Assembly: GCA_033398695.1 (NCBI GenBank)
Contig: CM065818.1
Coordinates: forward strand, 54,840,001-54,904,000
Direction: 5' to 3'
Length of the DNA stretch: 64,000 bases
Source: Orobanche coerulescens
Lineage: Eukaryota > Streptophyta > Magnoliopsida > Lamiales > Orobanchaceae
This document shows positions 1-12,268 of the stretch, piece after piece. The translations under genes and the position numbers were made by a program. The notes below the pieces were generated by a model. The model did not search any database. It was not told the DNA's origin and was given only the letters and a program-made list of their open reading frames with translations. Every line of letters starts with the position of its first letter. Position 1 is the stretch's first letter.

Positions 1-240
1 TTTTCCGTTTGGATTTTGAGTTCATTAAGTGTTGTATATTTTATCTCCATATAAAATATATACTTGTATTCGGTTATTATCTTGGGTGTGTTGTAATAAA
101 ACTCCTCATCGGAGTGATTGATGATATATTGTGGTTCGGTACTACAATTATATTATTTAATTCATTAATTTTCATTCGCCTGGTGGGTCCCAGTCGGGGG
201 TCCACGGCACTGTAATATCCGCCTAGTTTTGGGTGTTACA
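1..240 (+). mobile_element. 3' end of a plus-strand Ty3-gypsy LTR
   Basis: The segment ends in the sequence shared by the other chromovirus LTRs here: a GGTGGGTCCC-type block, a GGGGTCCACGGC block, CTGTAATA, then GGGTGTTACA at 240. What follows at 241 is not a primer site but reverse-strand RNase H coding sequence of element A. This is therefore a 3' LTR or solo LTR inserted into A. Its left end lies outside the window. The presumptive 5 bp target duplication begins at 241 (GGTAA) but cannot be confirmed from one side. Confidence 0.6.
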
Positions 241-1620
241 GGTAATTCCACTCATACGGTTTCAACTGACGGGAAGCATAGGCAATCGTTTTTCCGTGCT
301 GCATGAGTACACATCCGAGTCCTTGGCCCGAGGCATCACTATAAACTAAAAAACCCTCATTACCGCACGGTAAGGCTAAGATGGGAGCGGTAGTCAACCG
401 TTTCTTCAACTCTTCAAAACTCCTCTGCCTCTCGCCTGACCACACAAACTTCTCTGACTTCTGCAACAACTGAGTAAGCGGTTGAGCAAGCTTAGAGAAT
501 TCCTCAATGAATCTGTGATAATATTCGGCCAGACCCAGAAAACTATGAACATCCTTCACGTTCTTGGGCAGTGCCCAATCTAATACTGCCTCTATTTTGT
601 GCGGGTCCACACGAACGCTCTCGGCCGAGATTACGTGACTGAGAAACATAACCTCTCTCAAGCAGAACTCACATTTAGAGAACTTCGCATAAAGGCGATG
701 AGTTCTCAAAATGTTCAACACTATGCGTAGGTGATGCGCATGCTCCTCTTCGTTCCTCGAATAGATCAAAATATCATCGATAAATACGACTACACACTTA
801 TGGAGATATTAGATGAATATCTTGTTCATTAATTGCATGAACACGGCTGGGGTGTTGGTTAGCCCGAACGGCATAACCACAAACTTGTAATGGACGTATC
901 TCGTCCGAAAAGCCATTTTCGGAATATTTGAATCCCTCACTCGGAGCTGGTAATACCCCAACCTCACATCGATTTTGGAAAACACTGTAGACCCCTGCAA
1001 CTGGTCAAACAAGTCGTCAATCCTCGGAAGCGGATACTTGATTTTGATAGTTACATTGTTCAGCTCTCGATAATCGATGCATAACCGCAGTGACCCATCT
1101 TTCTTCCTTATGAACAGGACCGGTGCGCCCCAAGGCGAAGCGCTCGGTCAAATGTAACCGATGTCTAGCAATTCCTCTAGTTGTTTCTTCAATTCTCGAA
1201 TCTCCGTAGGTGCCATGCGATACGGTGCTTTATAAATCGGAGACGTACCTGGCTCTAAATCAACGGTGAACTCAACTTCACGGTCCGGTGGTAAACCCGG
1301 CAACTCGTCTGGAAAAACGTCAGGATATTCATTTACTACCGGAATAGATGAAATCTCAATCTTCCCCTCTACCGATTTCATGGCGTAGCACCAATAACCA
1401 GTGCACCCTCCTCGAAGAAGTTTCACCACCCTCAAAGCAGTGATCAAGAATTTATGATTACCCCGTTTGCATCCCACAAAGGAGTGTTTGGTACCGTCAG
1501 AGGATAACATCGAAATTTTCCTCATTCTATAGTTCATAATCGCCCATGCCTGTCTAACCAATACTCACCAAGGATCAAATCCTCGTCTTTAATATCTACC
1601 ACAATCAGATTAGAAGGCCA
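241..1620 (-). pseudogene. pol: Element A pol fragment: reverse transcriptase and RNase H
   Basis: The translation shows the chromovirus RT palm (VFSKID, GYYQL, MPFGLTN, the FIDDI catalytic box at about 772-790) followed by the RT connection and the start of RNase H ([19 protein letters not shown]). Upstream is the linker [16 protein letters not shown] that joins protease to RT in this group. Frames are broken near 770-810 and 1012-1150; an in-frame stop sits just before the catalytic box. The coding sequence ends abruptly at 241, where another LTR is inserted. RT and RNase H would copy the element RNA in virus-like particles. Family assignment is firm; the copy is not functional. Confidence 0.88.
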
Positions 1621-3900
1621 AGCCCTCCCTGCGATTCCAACCGAAAATTTTCTAACCTCACGATCCCCTACGATTCTATCTCCGCTAGGCAGTTTAACGA
1701 TAGATAGTTCACATGCAACCAAACAATCAATACAAAGACGATGCATGCAATCCAAGGAGATGAAAGAATGTGTAGCACCAGAATCGAAAAGTACAGAAAC
1801 AGGATGGTCAAGGATGTGGACGATACCTGTAGCCACTGTCACGTCAGGATCCTCAGCTCGTGTCATCTCATACACACGGGGCAGAACATATCCCGCATTA
1901 GACGCTCCCCCTCTAGAAACCTGCCCATGTCCTCGGCCCCTGCTGAAACTCTGCTGAGGCGGATTAGTTGTCGGAGCCTGATTCACGCTCGGCTCCCTCA
2001 TAGCCGGGGCTGACATCTGAGTAACTGGTGCCCGACTCGCATATCCACAATACATAACATGGTGACCCATACGACCACAATTATGACACTGTAGCGGTGG
2101 CTTGTCACACTCACTCATCATGTGTCCCGGACGACCACAGTTAGAACAAGTGTGACCATGAGCAGGAACATTCGGAGCAGACTTAGAGCCGTGGCCTCCC
2201 CAAAATGATCGGGGTTGATTCCCCATAGGTCGCAATCCGGACCGAGTCTTCTGATGCCCGCCAAACTTACTCCACGAAAACTGACCGGTAGTCTTCTTCT
2301 TTTTACCCTCCGTCGCCACCTCCATCGCAGAAAAAGACATCTCGTAAGCCATCGCCTTATTCTGATAGTCTTTCAAACACTACAAAAAAAACAGTTTTTA
2401 CCGACTCCATTTACCGACGCCAGCACCGCCGTTGTTTAACTTATAATTTACCGACGCCATTTACCGACGCCCGTACCGCCGTTGTTAAACTTATAATTTA
2501 CCGACGCCATTTACCGACGCCCGTACCGCCATTGTTAAACTTATAATTTACCGACGCCCGATTTACCGACGCCATTGCCGACGACCGGTTTGCAGACTTA
2601 TTTTTTTTACAATTAACGACGCCGTTTACCGACGCCGTTTACCGACGCCATTTACCGACGCCATTTTGGCGTTGGTAATTTTTTTTTTTTTTTAATTTAC
2701 CGACGCCGTTTACGCCATTACCGACGCCATTTCGGCGTCGGTAATTTTTTAACACAATCCCACATCGAAAAAACATCAATGTTTTTGGTGGTTTATAAAC
2801 CAAAATCCTTCTCAACCATTTGAAATTGAATGGAGCCCGATCCGCCGGACCCGACCCGCCTCCGACCCCGACTGACCTGACCGAGCCCTCCCGCCCGAGC
2901 CCGGACCTAACCCGCCCGAGCCCCGCCCGAGTCCCGACTCCGACTTTTTAATTTTTTTAATTTAACGACGCCAAAAATGGCGTCGGTAAATGGCGGCGTC
3001 GGAAAATGGCATCGGTAAAAAATTACCGTCGAGCGTTTTTCCAACGGCGGGTTGTCGTCGGTAATGGCGTCGGTAATTTTTTTACCAACGCCATTTTCTG
3101 TTTTACCAACGCCATTTTGGCATCGGTAAAAACTGTTTTTTTTGTAGTGAAAGTTGTACACCCAAAGCCTTCCATGTAGTGGCGAACCCTCGGTTTCATC
3201 AACATGTTGAAGTGGCGGATCTTGTCTTGTTCATCTCGGATCTGATTCCTCACGTAATGCAACTGCTGATTATAATCCTTAATTGCCTATGAGATGGGAA
3301 TATCTTGGGGTTTTGCCTCAAAGAAGGCTCAAATCCTTCCCTCTTTCACCGGCCATGGGCAATACTCGGCCTCCATCAACTCCTGGAACTCATCCCACGT
3401 AGCTGCCCGGTCACGCAGTTTCACCGCCTGCCACCAAGTCGCTGCCTCCTTGACGAGAAAGTATTGAGCAATAGGTACTTTCCTCGCCTCGGAGCAATTT
3501 ACTGCCTCGAATACCTTGTTCATCTCAAATAGCCAACTCTCCCAACCAGAAGGGTCGGAAGTACCATCGAACTGCGGGGGGCGTATACGGATCACATCCT
3601 GAAGCAACTTGTCGGTACCAGGACCAGTAGGCAGAATCGGAGTAGCGTTAGCTTGATTAACTAGGATCGCCTGAGTTAGTAGCGCCATCTGATTCGCTAC
3701 TTGCTGCAGAATAGTAGCTACCCCGACATTATCATTAACATTACCAAATCTAGCAGACTAGTCCTGATGACCTTCGGTACTAGGCTGAACATTGTTCGAC
3801 AAAGACGGCGCTGCCGAACAAACCTCAAATCTATCATACATGGCCGCCCCGCCGCCTGCGCCACGCCCCTACCGCGTCCGCTTCCTCTACCAACAGACAC
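1534..3900 (-). pseudogene. gag: Element A gag and protease, split by a CACTA insertion
   Basis: Gag starts near 3900, where the usual ATG reads GTG before an RGxGRGRG-rich leader. Gag core words follow (DVIRIRPPQFDG, WWQAVKLR, EYCPWPV). After the CACTA insertion the frame resumes with KDYQNKA. Two CCHC zinc knuckles (CSNCGRPGHMMSEC and CHNCGRMGHHVMYC, about 2148-2047) bind RNA in this family. The aspartic protease motif DSGATHSF is at about 1785. Gag packages the RNA and protease cleaves the polyprotein. The lost start codon, the insertion and frame breaks make it a pseudogene. Confidence 0.85.
2378..3149. mobile_element. Non-autonomous CACTA element in gag of element A
   Basis: The element starts CACTACAAAAAAAACAG and ends with the inverted form; both termini continue with about ten more matching bases. 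A 3 bp target duplication AAA lies at 2375-2377 and 3150-3152, as expected for CACTA (En/Spm). Removing the element restores a gag frame (TLKDYQ), so the insertion site is clear. Both halves are packed with subterminal copies of TTTACCGACGCC or its complement, the sort of motif that binds TNPA-type proteins. A GC-rich core of about 100 bp sits at 2830-2935. No transposase reading frame is present. Confidence 0.93.
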
Positions 3901-4123
3901 TCTGAAGAAGTAACTAGTGAGTACAGTTCAAATGCAAAACACATCACGATACTAAGAATGAACAACACAGGATAACGAAATGAGTCAAGTTAGGAAAACT
4001 TACGAGCACCGGCGTACTGAGATGATGGAATAGCAGTGATACCATTCAGAAACGACACTCGACTAGACCCAAATAACCGACAGCCTAGATATCCATAAAC
4101 CTTATGCCTCTGATATCATGTTC

Positions 4124-6263
4124 TGTAACACCCCCAAGACGTTCAGGGTATATTACAGCGCCATGGACCCCACCCCATTGAGTCCACAATGCTAACACAT
4201 ATCAACACCCAGACAAACGACAAACACTACGAGACAAACACACCGACACTTAATAAAGGTAAACGATATTAAACAGACTGTTCCCAAACAACATTAGTCA
4301 ACAACCAAACATTCTTCCCAAACTGGGTTTAGAAACAACACAAATTAAATGAAGGAAGTACTCGAGTACTGAAGCAAATAATACAATAATAAAATCCAAA
4401 GGACAGGACATGACTCAATCAACCAACTGAACAGTGTCACTCTTGCCCATCATCCTCGTACTAACCGCGTGCTCGCTCGTCCCTTTGACCTGTACCTAAA
4501 ATACAAAAGTATGTCCCCCATTTAAGGGGTTAGCGCCAACTGCTAGTGCAAGTACAATACCATTTGAAGTACCATTCTAATCAGATGAAATATGCGCCAA
4601 AATTATTTTAGAAAATATTTATATTACGGAATATTACGGTGCACATGCACAAAACATAGTTCTCCAACAAAATATTTCAAAGGTTAATCGTTGGTACGAG
4701 ACTCACGGCTACTGCACCCCGCAGAGGCCCGTCCGACCATCCCTGGGTGGTTAACCCCAGTTCATGATACGCGTACACATGACACTACGTATCCCCATAG
4801 GCCCCGTCGGACCGATCACTGGGTGAACATACGCATTCACATCCACAACATACACGAAAAGCCATAAATCAAATACTAGAATATGCATACAAATGTAAAG
4901 TACTTGCCTTTGAGACATCTACGACGAGACGGAAAATAAACGATGACTAGAAATGACCCGGAGTGACCACGTCTGCTCCTAAACGAAAGGTTAACACGAA
5001 TCAGTCCTAAACGACAACAATAACCGAATGGAATATGTCCACAACCCCGATTACCAATCATAACAATACACGTACGATCAACACGGGCGAGGGTTCTCAC
5101 GAAACCTCCCCGAATCAAAAATTCACGAACTTAACTCAACAGAAACGGATTGCGAATCACCCCCCAACAATAATCGATAAGAAGTATTGCAACACAAACG
5201 AACAATTTGAGTTTGAATGGACAGTTCCCGAAAAAATACCAAAATTGACAAAATTAGGGTTCTAAGCCAAAATACCTCGAATTCGGACGGAGTAGGATGA
5301 TTTCGTTGTTGACAATATGCTCCCACGATATCACGGTGATGGAAGATGATGATATCTTATTGGGATCTTCACAAATCACCCAAAATCGCCAGAAATCGCC
5401 CAAGGAAGGAGAAGAGATGAAAAATTGTGAATAGTGTGCTGCTGGGTCCTATTTATACTAACCATAATTAGCTTGCGCTAATATTTGCGATTAATGCACG
5501 CTAACGGGGTCAACGGGTAGTCCAGTAGCTTTTGTCCGGTGTCGTTAGCGTGCGCTACGAAGAGCTTAGCGCGCGCTACCAGCTCATTTAGCGTGCGCTA
5601 GGAAACTGCTAGCGCGCGCTACCTGCTAGTTAGAGCCCAGAGTTCAGAGTCCAGAACCTACTGTTCCCTGAGATACCCGAACATTAGCGCGCGTTACCGT
5701 GATGCTAGCGGGCGCTACTGCAGTACAGCTAGCATTCATTAACCTCATCACGTAGCGTGCGCTATAGACTCTCAATCCCATTCCAGTCCCTTCTGGATTG
5801 CCTCCACACTACCAATTAGCGTGCGCTAACCGGAATATAATGTGCACTACCGGGACACAATTTTGCGTATGCTATGAAGGAAATGTAGCGTACGCTACAC
5901 CTCACGCACAGGTGACAGAATCGCCTTTAGAAAAACAAAAATACATCCAATGTAACAACGATCCGAAAATCACGATACGACATCGAAATGCTGGACCAAA
6001 GTTCACAACTTGAATAATTTTATCTCGTGGACTTATAGGAACAAAGAAACGATATATTAGAACGAGTTTTCTGAAAATCGAATGTACATACGACGAACAT
6101 CATAACATAAAGCGAAACACGTAAAAATGCCTCCAAAACTCATCCAAAAGGAAAAATACCAAAAACAAAATAGTTTCAGAATGTCGAAACGGTTATAAGC
6201 GAGTTGCTAAAAATAGCCATACACCAAAAATAGAAACTGCTAAAGATAGAAAGTATTATTACA
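4124..6263 (-). mobile_element. 5' LTR of element A
   Basis: A TGTAACACCCCC start at 4124 and an ATTATTACA end at 6263 give a TG...CA LTR of about 2.1 kb. Reading on the minus strand, U3 holds an array of CpG-rich palindromes (about 5895-5471), then a TATA box (GTATAAATA, 5458-5450), then the transcribed part. The downstream half has short repeats around 4700-4830. To the right lies integrase coding sequence of element B, so A was inserted into B; the presumptive duplicated target is 6264-6268. The matching 3' LTR is outside the window. Confidence 0.85.
5471..5895 (-). promoter_or_regulatory. Palindrome array upstream of the LTR A TATA box
   Basis: About ten copies of a word close to the perfect palindrome TAGCGCGCGCTA are scattered at 20-60 bp spacing (for example 5544-5557, 5566-5579, 5589-5602). 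Variants change only the central bases (GTGC, GCGC, GTAC). On the minus strand they lie directly upstream of the TATA box at 5458-5450. Position and repetition suggest an enhancer; no binding protein can be named. Confidence 0.6.
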
Positions 6264-6870
6264 CCCAAGTATCCTTAATACCAAGAAAATGCGCAGATTT
6301 GGTTAGTCGATCGACAATCACCCAAATCATATTCATTCCGATTTTCATTCTCGGCATCCCGGTGATAAAATCTATGGATATATTTTCCCACTTCCACTCG
6401 GGAATAAAAATGGCTTCAACAGCCCGACTGGTCTCTGATGCTCAATCTTGACATGTTGGCACATCAAACACCGTGTTACGAACTCCATGATATCCTTCTT
6501 CATATTGTTCCACCAGAAATTCCTCTTAAGGTCTTAATACATCTTACTCGTTCCGGGATGGATAGAGTAAGGAGTAGCATGAGCTTCTCGAAGTATTTTC
6601 TGCCTCAAGTCTAAATCATTCAAAATGCAGAGTCTCCATTGAAATCTCAAAATGACGTCCTCTTGAACCATAAAGCCGGGGGCTTTCCCTTTTTCTACAT
6701 CCGCCTTCAGTTGACTGATCATAGGGTTATTCATCTGCTCCTCTTTTTGATGTCATCAACTAAGGATGAAGTAATCTCGAGGGCGCACAACTGACCCTGC
6801 ACCCGCTAAATCCATACTTCGATTCCTTGCTCAATAAGCTCCTGTGGAATCTTTGCTTGTGGTGTGAGAA
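6264..6870 (-). pseudogene. pol: Element B integrase N-terminal fragment
   Basis: The translation contains the H2C2 zinc-binding region of Ty3-gypsy integrase: LREAHATPYSIHPGTSKMY, then FWWNNMK and the CxxC part further down the minus strand. This domain helps integrase multimerise and bind LTR ends. The catalytic core and chromodomain are absent because element A is inserted at 6263/6264. An in-frame stop separates the HxxxH half from the CxxC half near 6535. Confidence 0.8.
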
Positions 6871-6898
6871 CCTCAAGCATTTAAAGCGATGCCGGCTT

Positions 6899-8281
6899 CT
6901 AACTCAATGCATCCGCCACAGTATTGGCTTTCCCCGGATGATATAGGATATCCAAGTCGTAGTCCTTTATTAATTCTAACCAATGACGCTGTCTCGTATT
7001 CAGTTCCTTCTGGCTGAAAATGTATTTCAAGCTCTTATGATCGGTGTAAATCCAGCACGGAGAACCGTATAGATAATGGTGCCAAATCTTCAGTGCAAAC
7101 ACCACTGCAGCCAACTCCAGGTCATGAGTAGGATAATTCATTTCGTACGGTTTTAACTGCTGTGATGTAAAAGCTATAGTCCTATCGTGCTGCATGAGAA
7201 TGCACCCGAGACCCTAGCCTGAATCATCACTATAAACCGAAAACCCACTGTTCCCTTGAGGCAAGCTAGCATCGGCACCGTAGTCAAATTCCTTTTTAGT
7301 TCCTCGAAACTTTGTTGGCTTTCGCTATTCCATTCGAACTTTTCAGACTTTTGGAGTAACTGAGTAAGTGGTCGAGCAAGTTTAGAAAACCCCTAGACAA
7401 ACCGTCTATAATACCTCGCAAGACCCAAAAATCTACGAACCTCCTTCACGTTCTTAGGCGGTGCCCAATCTAACACTGCCTTGATCTTCTGGGGATCTAC
7501 ACGAACCCCTTCAGCTGAAATCACATGCCCGATAAACCTCACACTTCGAGAACTTTGCATAGAGATGCTGAGCTCTCAAAATCTCCAACACTAGTCGCAA
7601 ATACTGAGCTTGTTCTTCGTCATCACGAGAATAGACTAGGATATCATATATAAAAATGACTACACACTTATCGACATGCTCGATAAATATCTTATTCATT
7701 AGCTGCATAAATACTGTCAGCGCGTTGGTTAGCCCGAACGGCATAACCGCAAACTCATAATGCCCATACCTTATATGAAAAGCGGTCTTAGGAATATCGG
7801 ACTCCCTCACCCAGAGCTGGTAGTACCCAGATCTCAAATCGATCTTTGAGAATACCATATCTCCATGTAACTGATCAAACAAATCGTCAATACACGGCAA
7901 AGGATATTTATTCTTAATGGTCACTTTGTTCTGTTCGTGATAATTGATACATAAACGTAGTGAACCATCTTTCTTCCTCACAAACAAGACCGGTGCACCC
8001 CAAGGTGAGGCGCTAGGTCTGATATATCCCTTCTCTAATAATTCTCCTAACTGACTCTTCAGTTCCTGCATTTCCGAATGTGCCATACGATACGGCGCCT
8101 CAGAAATCGGGGCTGCACTCGGTTCTAAATCATTTGTGAACTCAGTCTCCAGCTCCGGTGGTAGTCCTGGCAAATCATCTGGAAAAACATCCAAAAACTC
8201 GTTCATCACTGGAATCGAGGAAAGTTCAACTTTCCTTCCCTCTGCTTTCGCAGCATAACACCAGTACTCCCACACAACCAT
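6899..8281 (-). pseudogene. pol: Element B reverse transcriptase and RNase H
   Basis: RT shows the linker [16 protein letters not shown], the [13 protein letters not shown] block, [14 protein letters not shown] and MPFGLTNA. The catalytic box reads FIYDILVYS where the family has FIDDILIYS, so one of the two catalytic aspartates is replaced by tyrosine (about 7640-7665). RNase H and its tail follow in another frame ([37 protein letters not shown]). A frameshift and stops lie between about 7195 and 7510. It was a replicative enzyme in origin and is inactive by substitution as well as by frame breaks. Confidence 0.87.
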
Positions 8282-8399
8282 CCCTAATGAGTTTTGCTGC
8301 CTTCATAGCACTGATTATAAGTTTCTGGCCCTTCCTCTTATGTCCCGTAAAAGAATGCTCAGTACCACCCTCGGCCAATATCGATATACTCCTCGTGTG

Positions 8400-9982
8400 A
8401 TAATTCATTACTGCGCCGTGTCTATCAAGTCAGTCATCACCAAGGATCAAATCCTCATTAATGATATCGACAATGATCAAATTTAAGGCCACACTCTATC
8501 TACAATTACCACTGGACAGTCTCTAACTTCCCTATCCCTCACAATTCTATCCCCATTAGGCAAGTTAAACACAAACGGTTCACAAGCATATAAACATTCA
8601 ATACTCAATCGATGCACACAATCCAAAGAGATGAACGAATGAGAAGCACCAGAATCGAAAAGCACTCTAAATGGATAAGAGAGAACATAAACGGTACATG
8701 TAGCCACGGTAGCCTCTGGATCGTCCGCTCTCCTCATCTCATAGACATGCGGCTGCACTGAACCAGCACTGAAGGCTCCCCCTCTAGCGGACTGACCCGA
8801 TCCTCTTCCCCAACTGAAACTCTAAGACGGCTGACCAACTGATGACTTCTGATTGACACTTTGTTCTCCAGGCATTGGAACGGATGCCTTAACCCCAAGC
8901 GTCTTCTATCCTCGGTACAATACGCAGCTTTATGACCCGACTAGCCGCAACTGTAGCATTTTAGATGAGGCATGTTACAATTACGACTGACATGGCCCTG
9001 CTGGGCACAGTTAAAACATGTCACACCCCGGATGGATACACTAGGGCCGGCTCTGAAATTCTGGTTGCCTACAGATGTACGGTGAGACTTTACAGATGGA
9101 TAGTTCGCCGACTGAGATTTCTGCTGGTTGATACTCTTATTGCCCGAAAAATTTCAAGGCATCTTCTGCTTCTTACCCTCACTAGCCGTCTCCGTAGCCG
9201 CGAAGGACATATCATAGGCCAATGCTTTTCCCTGATATTCTTTCAATGTATTACAAGCGAATCCAGCCATGTAATGATGAATTTTGGGCTTTATCTGCAT
9301 ATCAAAGTGTCGGATCTTATCCCTCTCTTATTTCACTTGACCCTTTACATGGTTGAGTTGCTGATTGTATTCGATGATCGCTTGAGATACGGGAATGTCC
9401 TGGGGTTTCGCCTCGAAAAAGGCTCGGATCCTGGCCTCCCGAATAGGCCACAGGCAATACTCGACCTCCATTAATTCTTTAAACTCGTCCCACGACACCT
9501 CGTGATCTTGAGGCACAACGGACTGCCACCAGCTAGCGGTGTCCCTCGAAAGAAGGTACTGCGCGATCCCCACCTTTCGTGCCTCTGGACAGTTTACCGC
9601 CATAAAAAATTTATTCATCTCATTAATCCAGTCTTCCCAGCCGATCGGATCCGTGGCACCAATGAACTAAGGAGGGCGTATACGGATCACATCTTGTAGC
9701 CATATCTCTGCCCCAGTATTTGCCACATGAGGTGGATTATTGAGCTGAATTGCATGGGTCAAGAGAGCCATTTGGTTCGCCACTTGTTGTAATATAGTGG
9801 CCACACCAATACCTGCATTATTCCCTGCGGAACCCCCCAAGCTCGCCGACTGGTCCTGTTGACCATCGGTACCAGGAGGAACTGAATTCGACAAAGTAGG
9901 AGTGGTTGATCCAGCAACTGAAAGACATGGCCGCCCTATCGGATGCACCACGTCCCCGACCGCGTCCTCTACCGGCTGACAT
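8400..9982 (-). pseudogene. gag: Element B gag and protease
   Basis: The gag ATG is at 9982, giving MSAGRGRGRGRG, the basic Gly-Arg leader of this group. Core gag words follow (DVIRIRPP, CPEARKVGIAQYLLSRD, EVEYCLWPIREARI). Two CCHC knuckles can be read at about 9030-8930 (CFNCAQQGHVSRNC and CYSCG-stop-SGHKAAYC), the second broken by a stop codon. The protease motif FDSGASHSFIS is at about 8660. Several frameshifts separate the pieces. Confidence 0.83.
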
Positions 9983-10230
9983 TCTAAAGGATCGGAAAAA
10001 GGAGAAAGACATAAGTACAGTTTAGAATATAACCGTCATGGTGACCAGTTCCCCACATTACGAAGTCGAAAGACAAGACAGTAAAGACGTTAAGAAAGAT
10101 AAGAGAACTTACGAGTACCGGTCGTACTAAGATAATGGCAGCGCGATGATACTGTGTTTACAAACAACGTGACTAGACCCAAAAGACCAACAACCTAGGT
10201 ATCCATAAACCTAGGCTCTGATACCATATC

Positions 10231-12268
10231 TGTAACACCCCCAAGATATTCGGAGTATGTCACAGTGCCATGAATTCTATGTGGAACTTACAAGGCTAAG
10301 TTTGTACGACATCCATAACAAAGAACATCAAAACCATCAATCATTTATCGGGTTAACCGATGAAATTCCAATGACAACATGTAAACCACAATAAACAACA
10401 AGTTTAATATAACTGACGGCGGAAAAATAACTCTCCTATAGTACTCGAGTACCAACTAACAGTTTGAGACAAAACCGAAAATCTCGACAACCAGACTCGA
10501 AGAAAATAAACACGACAACAACTTCACAGTATCACGCCTGGACTTCATTCTCGTACTGCCCCAACACTCGTCTAGTCGCATTCTTCGTACCTGAAATATA
10601 TGAAACGTATTTCCCCCAAAATGGGGTTAGCCGTAGAATAGCTAGTACAAGTAATATAAATGAACTCTTACATCTTACAATATCAAAGCACATGCCATAA
10701 TAGTTTCGAAAGAAATTTAGATAATGATTTCCGGAAATGCAATATCTATAAATGTATCACAGAAACCAAATCCTCCCGATTAACGATGGACCCAACCATG
10801 TGCGGATCCCTTCGAGGCCCCGTTAGACCCTCCCGGAGTGGTTAACCCAAAAGTTTGTGGACGCAACCAAACGTGGGTCCCTCCGAGGCTCCATAGGACC
10901 CTCCCGGAGTTAACATAAATACTCTAACACTAAAATACATCACTTTGCACATTTAAGATAGTAAGTTCGTACGAATTACTTGCCTTTGAGACATGACGAA
11001 CTGTTTTGATAGGTAAACAACCACCCTTGAAGGACCTCGGAAACTTCGAACCTAGATGATTCATAAAACGAAAATAAAAAACAACACGACTGGAATTTAG
11101 CATTGAAATACACTCGAAAATCCCGCCTACGATACATGTAATCCAACAATATGTCCAACGAGGGTGGATAGCAACTAAACCCTCTTGATTCTCAACAATC
11201 CCAAGAATACACTAATAATCTTATAAGGAAAACATGTATCGGAAGTAGATAATTCATACTCAAAACAATTCCACTATAACTATAACCAAATCGGCGAAAT
11301 TACGAAGAAACTCCCAAATCCCAGAAAAATTTAGGGTTCTAGAAGATTAGCTCGATTCACAAATGAAGAAGACGGATTGGTGATGTTAATCTATACCAAA
11401 ACTCCAAGGAAGATGATAGCTAGATGATTGAAGATTCAAAATCGCTCCAAAATCGCCTAAGAATCGCCCAAGTCGTGGAGGAGAAGAAGAAGGAAGAAAA
11501 ATGGACGATCTCGGTCAACTACTGGGTATTTAAACCCGCGCCCGCTAACGTATGTAAAACAGGAAGTTCTTACGTACGTTAGTTCCTTAACGTACGTAAA
11601 GCATACCCCTTTACGTACGTAAGGGACTGGCAGAGCTCACTGCCCTATTCCCTGAAGACCCTAAAGTACGCTACACAAGGGGATAACGTACATTAGGAAG
11701 ACAATGTAACGTACCTTAGGCATTATCCTTAACGTACGTAAGCGTTCCAGTGCAGAACCACAGTTAGTCAACAATTGTGCATAAATGATACGAAAAACCG
11801 AAATGCGATGATCAACAAAACGTGCAGACACCAATACAAGGAGTTCGAAGCGACAAACTTAAGCGCTAAAAGAAAACACGATTTTCACTATCCGAAGGTT
11901 TGGAATACAACCATGAAAGTAATTACCCTAAACTTTTAGGAATTACAAAACGACCCAAAATGACCGAAAACCACGATACAGAAACGAACAACCGTGCCGA
12001 AGCTCACAACATGTCTAACAACATTAAAAGAACTCGCACAAAATTCGAAACAACAGTTTCGCACAACAATCGCACAAACGAGTCAACAAGCGGAAAAATT
12101 ACTAAAAGACACAAAAATCGAGTAAAATAAATCTGAAACATGATCGGATGCCAAAATACGTAGAATTCAACATTCTCAAAATGTTGAAATGGTTACAAGC
12201 GAGTTGCTGGAAATGGAAAATACACCAAAATGGAAATTACTAAGAATAGAAAAAGTACGGATATTACA
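10231..12268 (-). mobile_element. 5' LTR of element B
   Basis: TGTAACACCCCC at 10231 and ATATTACA at 12268 bound an LTR of 2038 bp. On the minus strand U3 contains a palindrome array (about 11745-11545) followed by a TATA-like TTTAAATA (about 11536-11527). Two related 60-70 bp repeats with a GGACCCTCCCGGAGT-like block lie at about 10790-10915. The first flanking bases on the right are CTCCA; the other side is out of the window. Confidence 0.84.
11545..11750 (-). promoter_or_regulatory. Palindrome array upstream of the LTR B TATA box
   Basis: Six to eight copies of a word related to the perfect palindrome TTACGTACGTAA occur here (clean copies near 11571-11582, 11588-11599, 11611-11622 and 11731-11742). 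The word differs from that in LTR A although the position next to the TATA box is the same. A role as transcription-factor binding sites is inferred. Confidence 0.58.

Larger units (their letters stand above)
241..4123 (-). mobile_element. Internal region of decayed chromovirus A
   Basis: Read on the minus strand from 4123 down, it runs primer site, gag, zinc knuckles, protease, reverse transcriptase and RNase H, the Ty3-gypsy order. A degraded initiator-Met-type primer site (TGATATCAGAGG, expected TGGTATCAGAGC) lies next to the LTR that begins at 4124. RNase H is cut at 241 by a plus-strand LTR, so integrase and the other LTR are beyond the window. A CACTA element interrupts gag at 2378-3149. 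Frameshifts and stops in every domain show it is dead. Confidence 0.85.
6264..10230 (-). mobile_element. Internal region of decayed chromovirus B
   Basis: Minus-strand order is primer site, gag, protease, RT, RNase H, integrase. A well-preserved initiator-Met-type primer site (TGGTATCAGAGCC, about 10226-10214) adjoins the LTR beginning at 10231. Integrase is cut at 6264 by element A, so the 3' part of B is outside the window. Multiple stops and frameshifts are present, and the sequence is clearly diverged from both A and C. Confidence 0.87.

Noticed and set aside
1741..2013. Plus-strand frames opposite element A gag/protease
   Set aside because: Antisense shadows of the recognised minus-strand coding sequence, with no independent domain.
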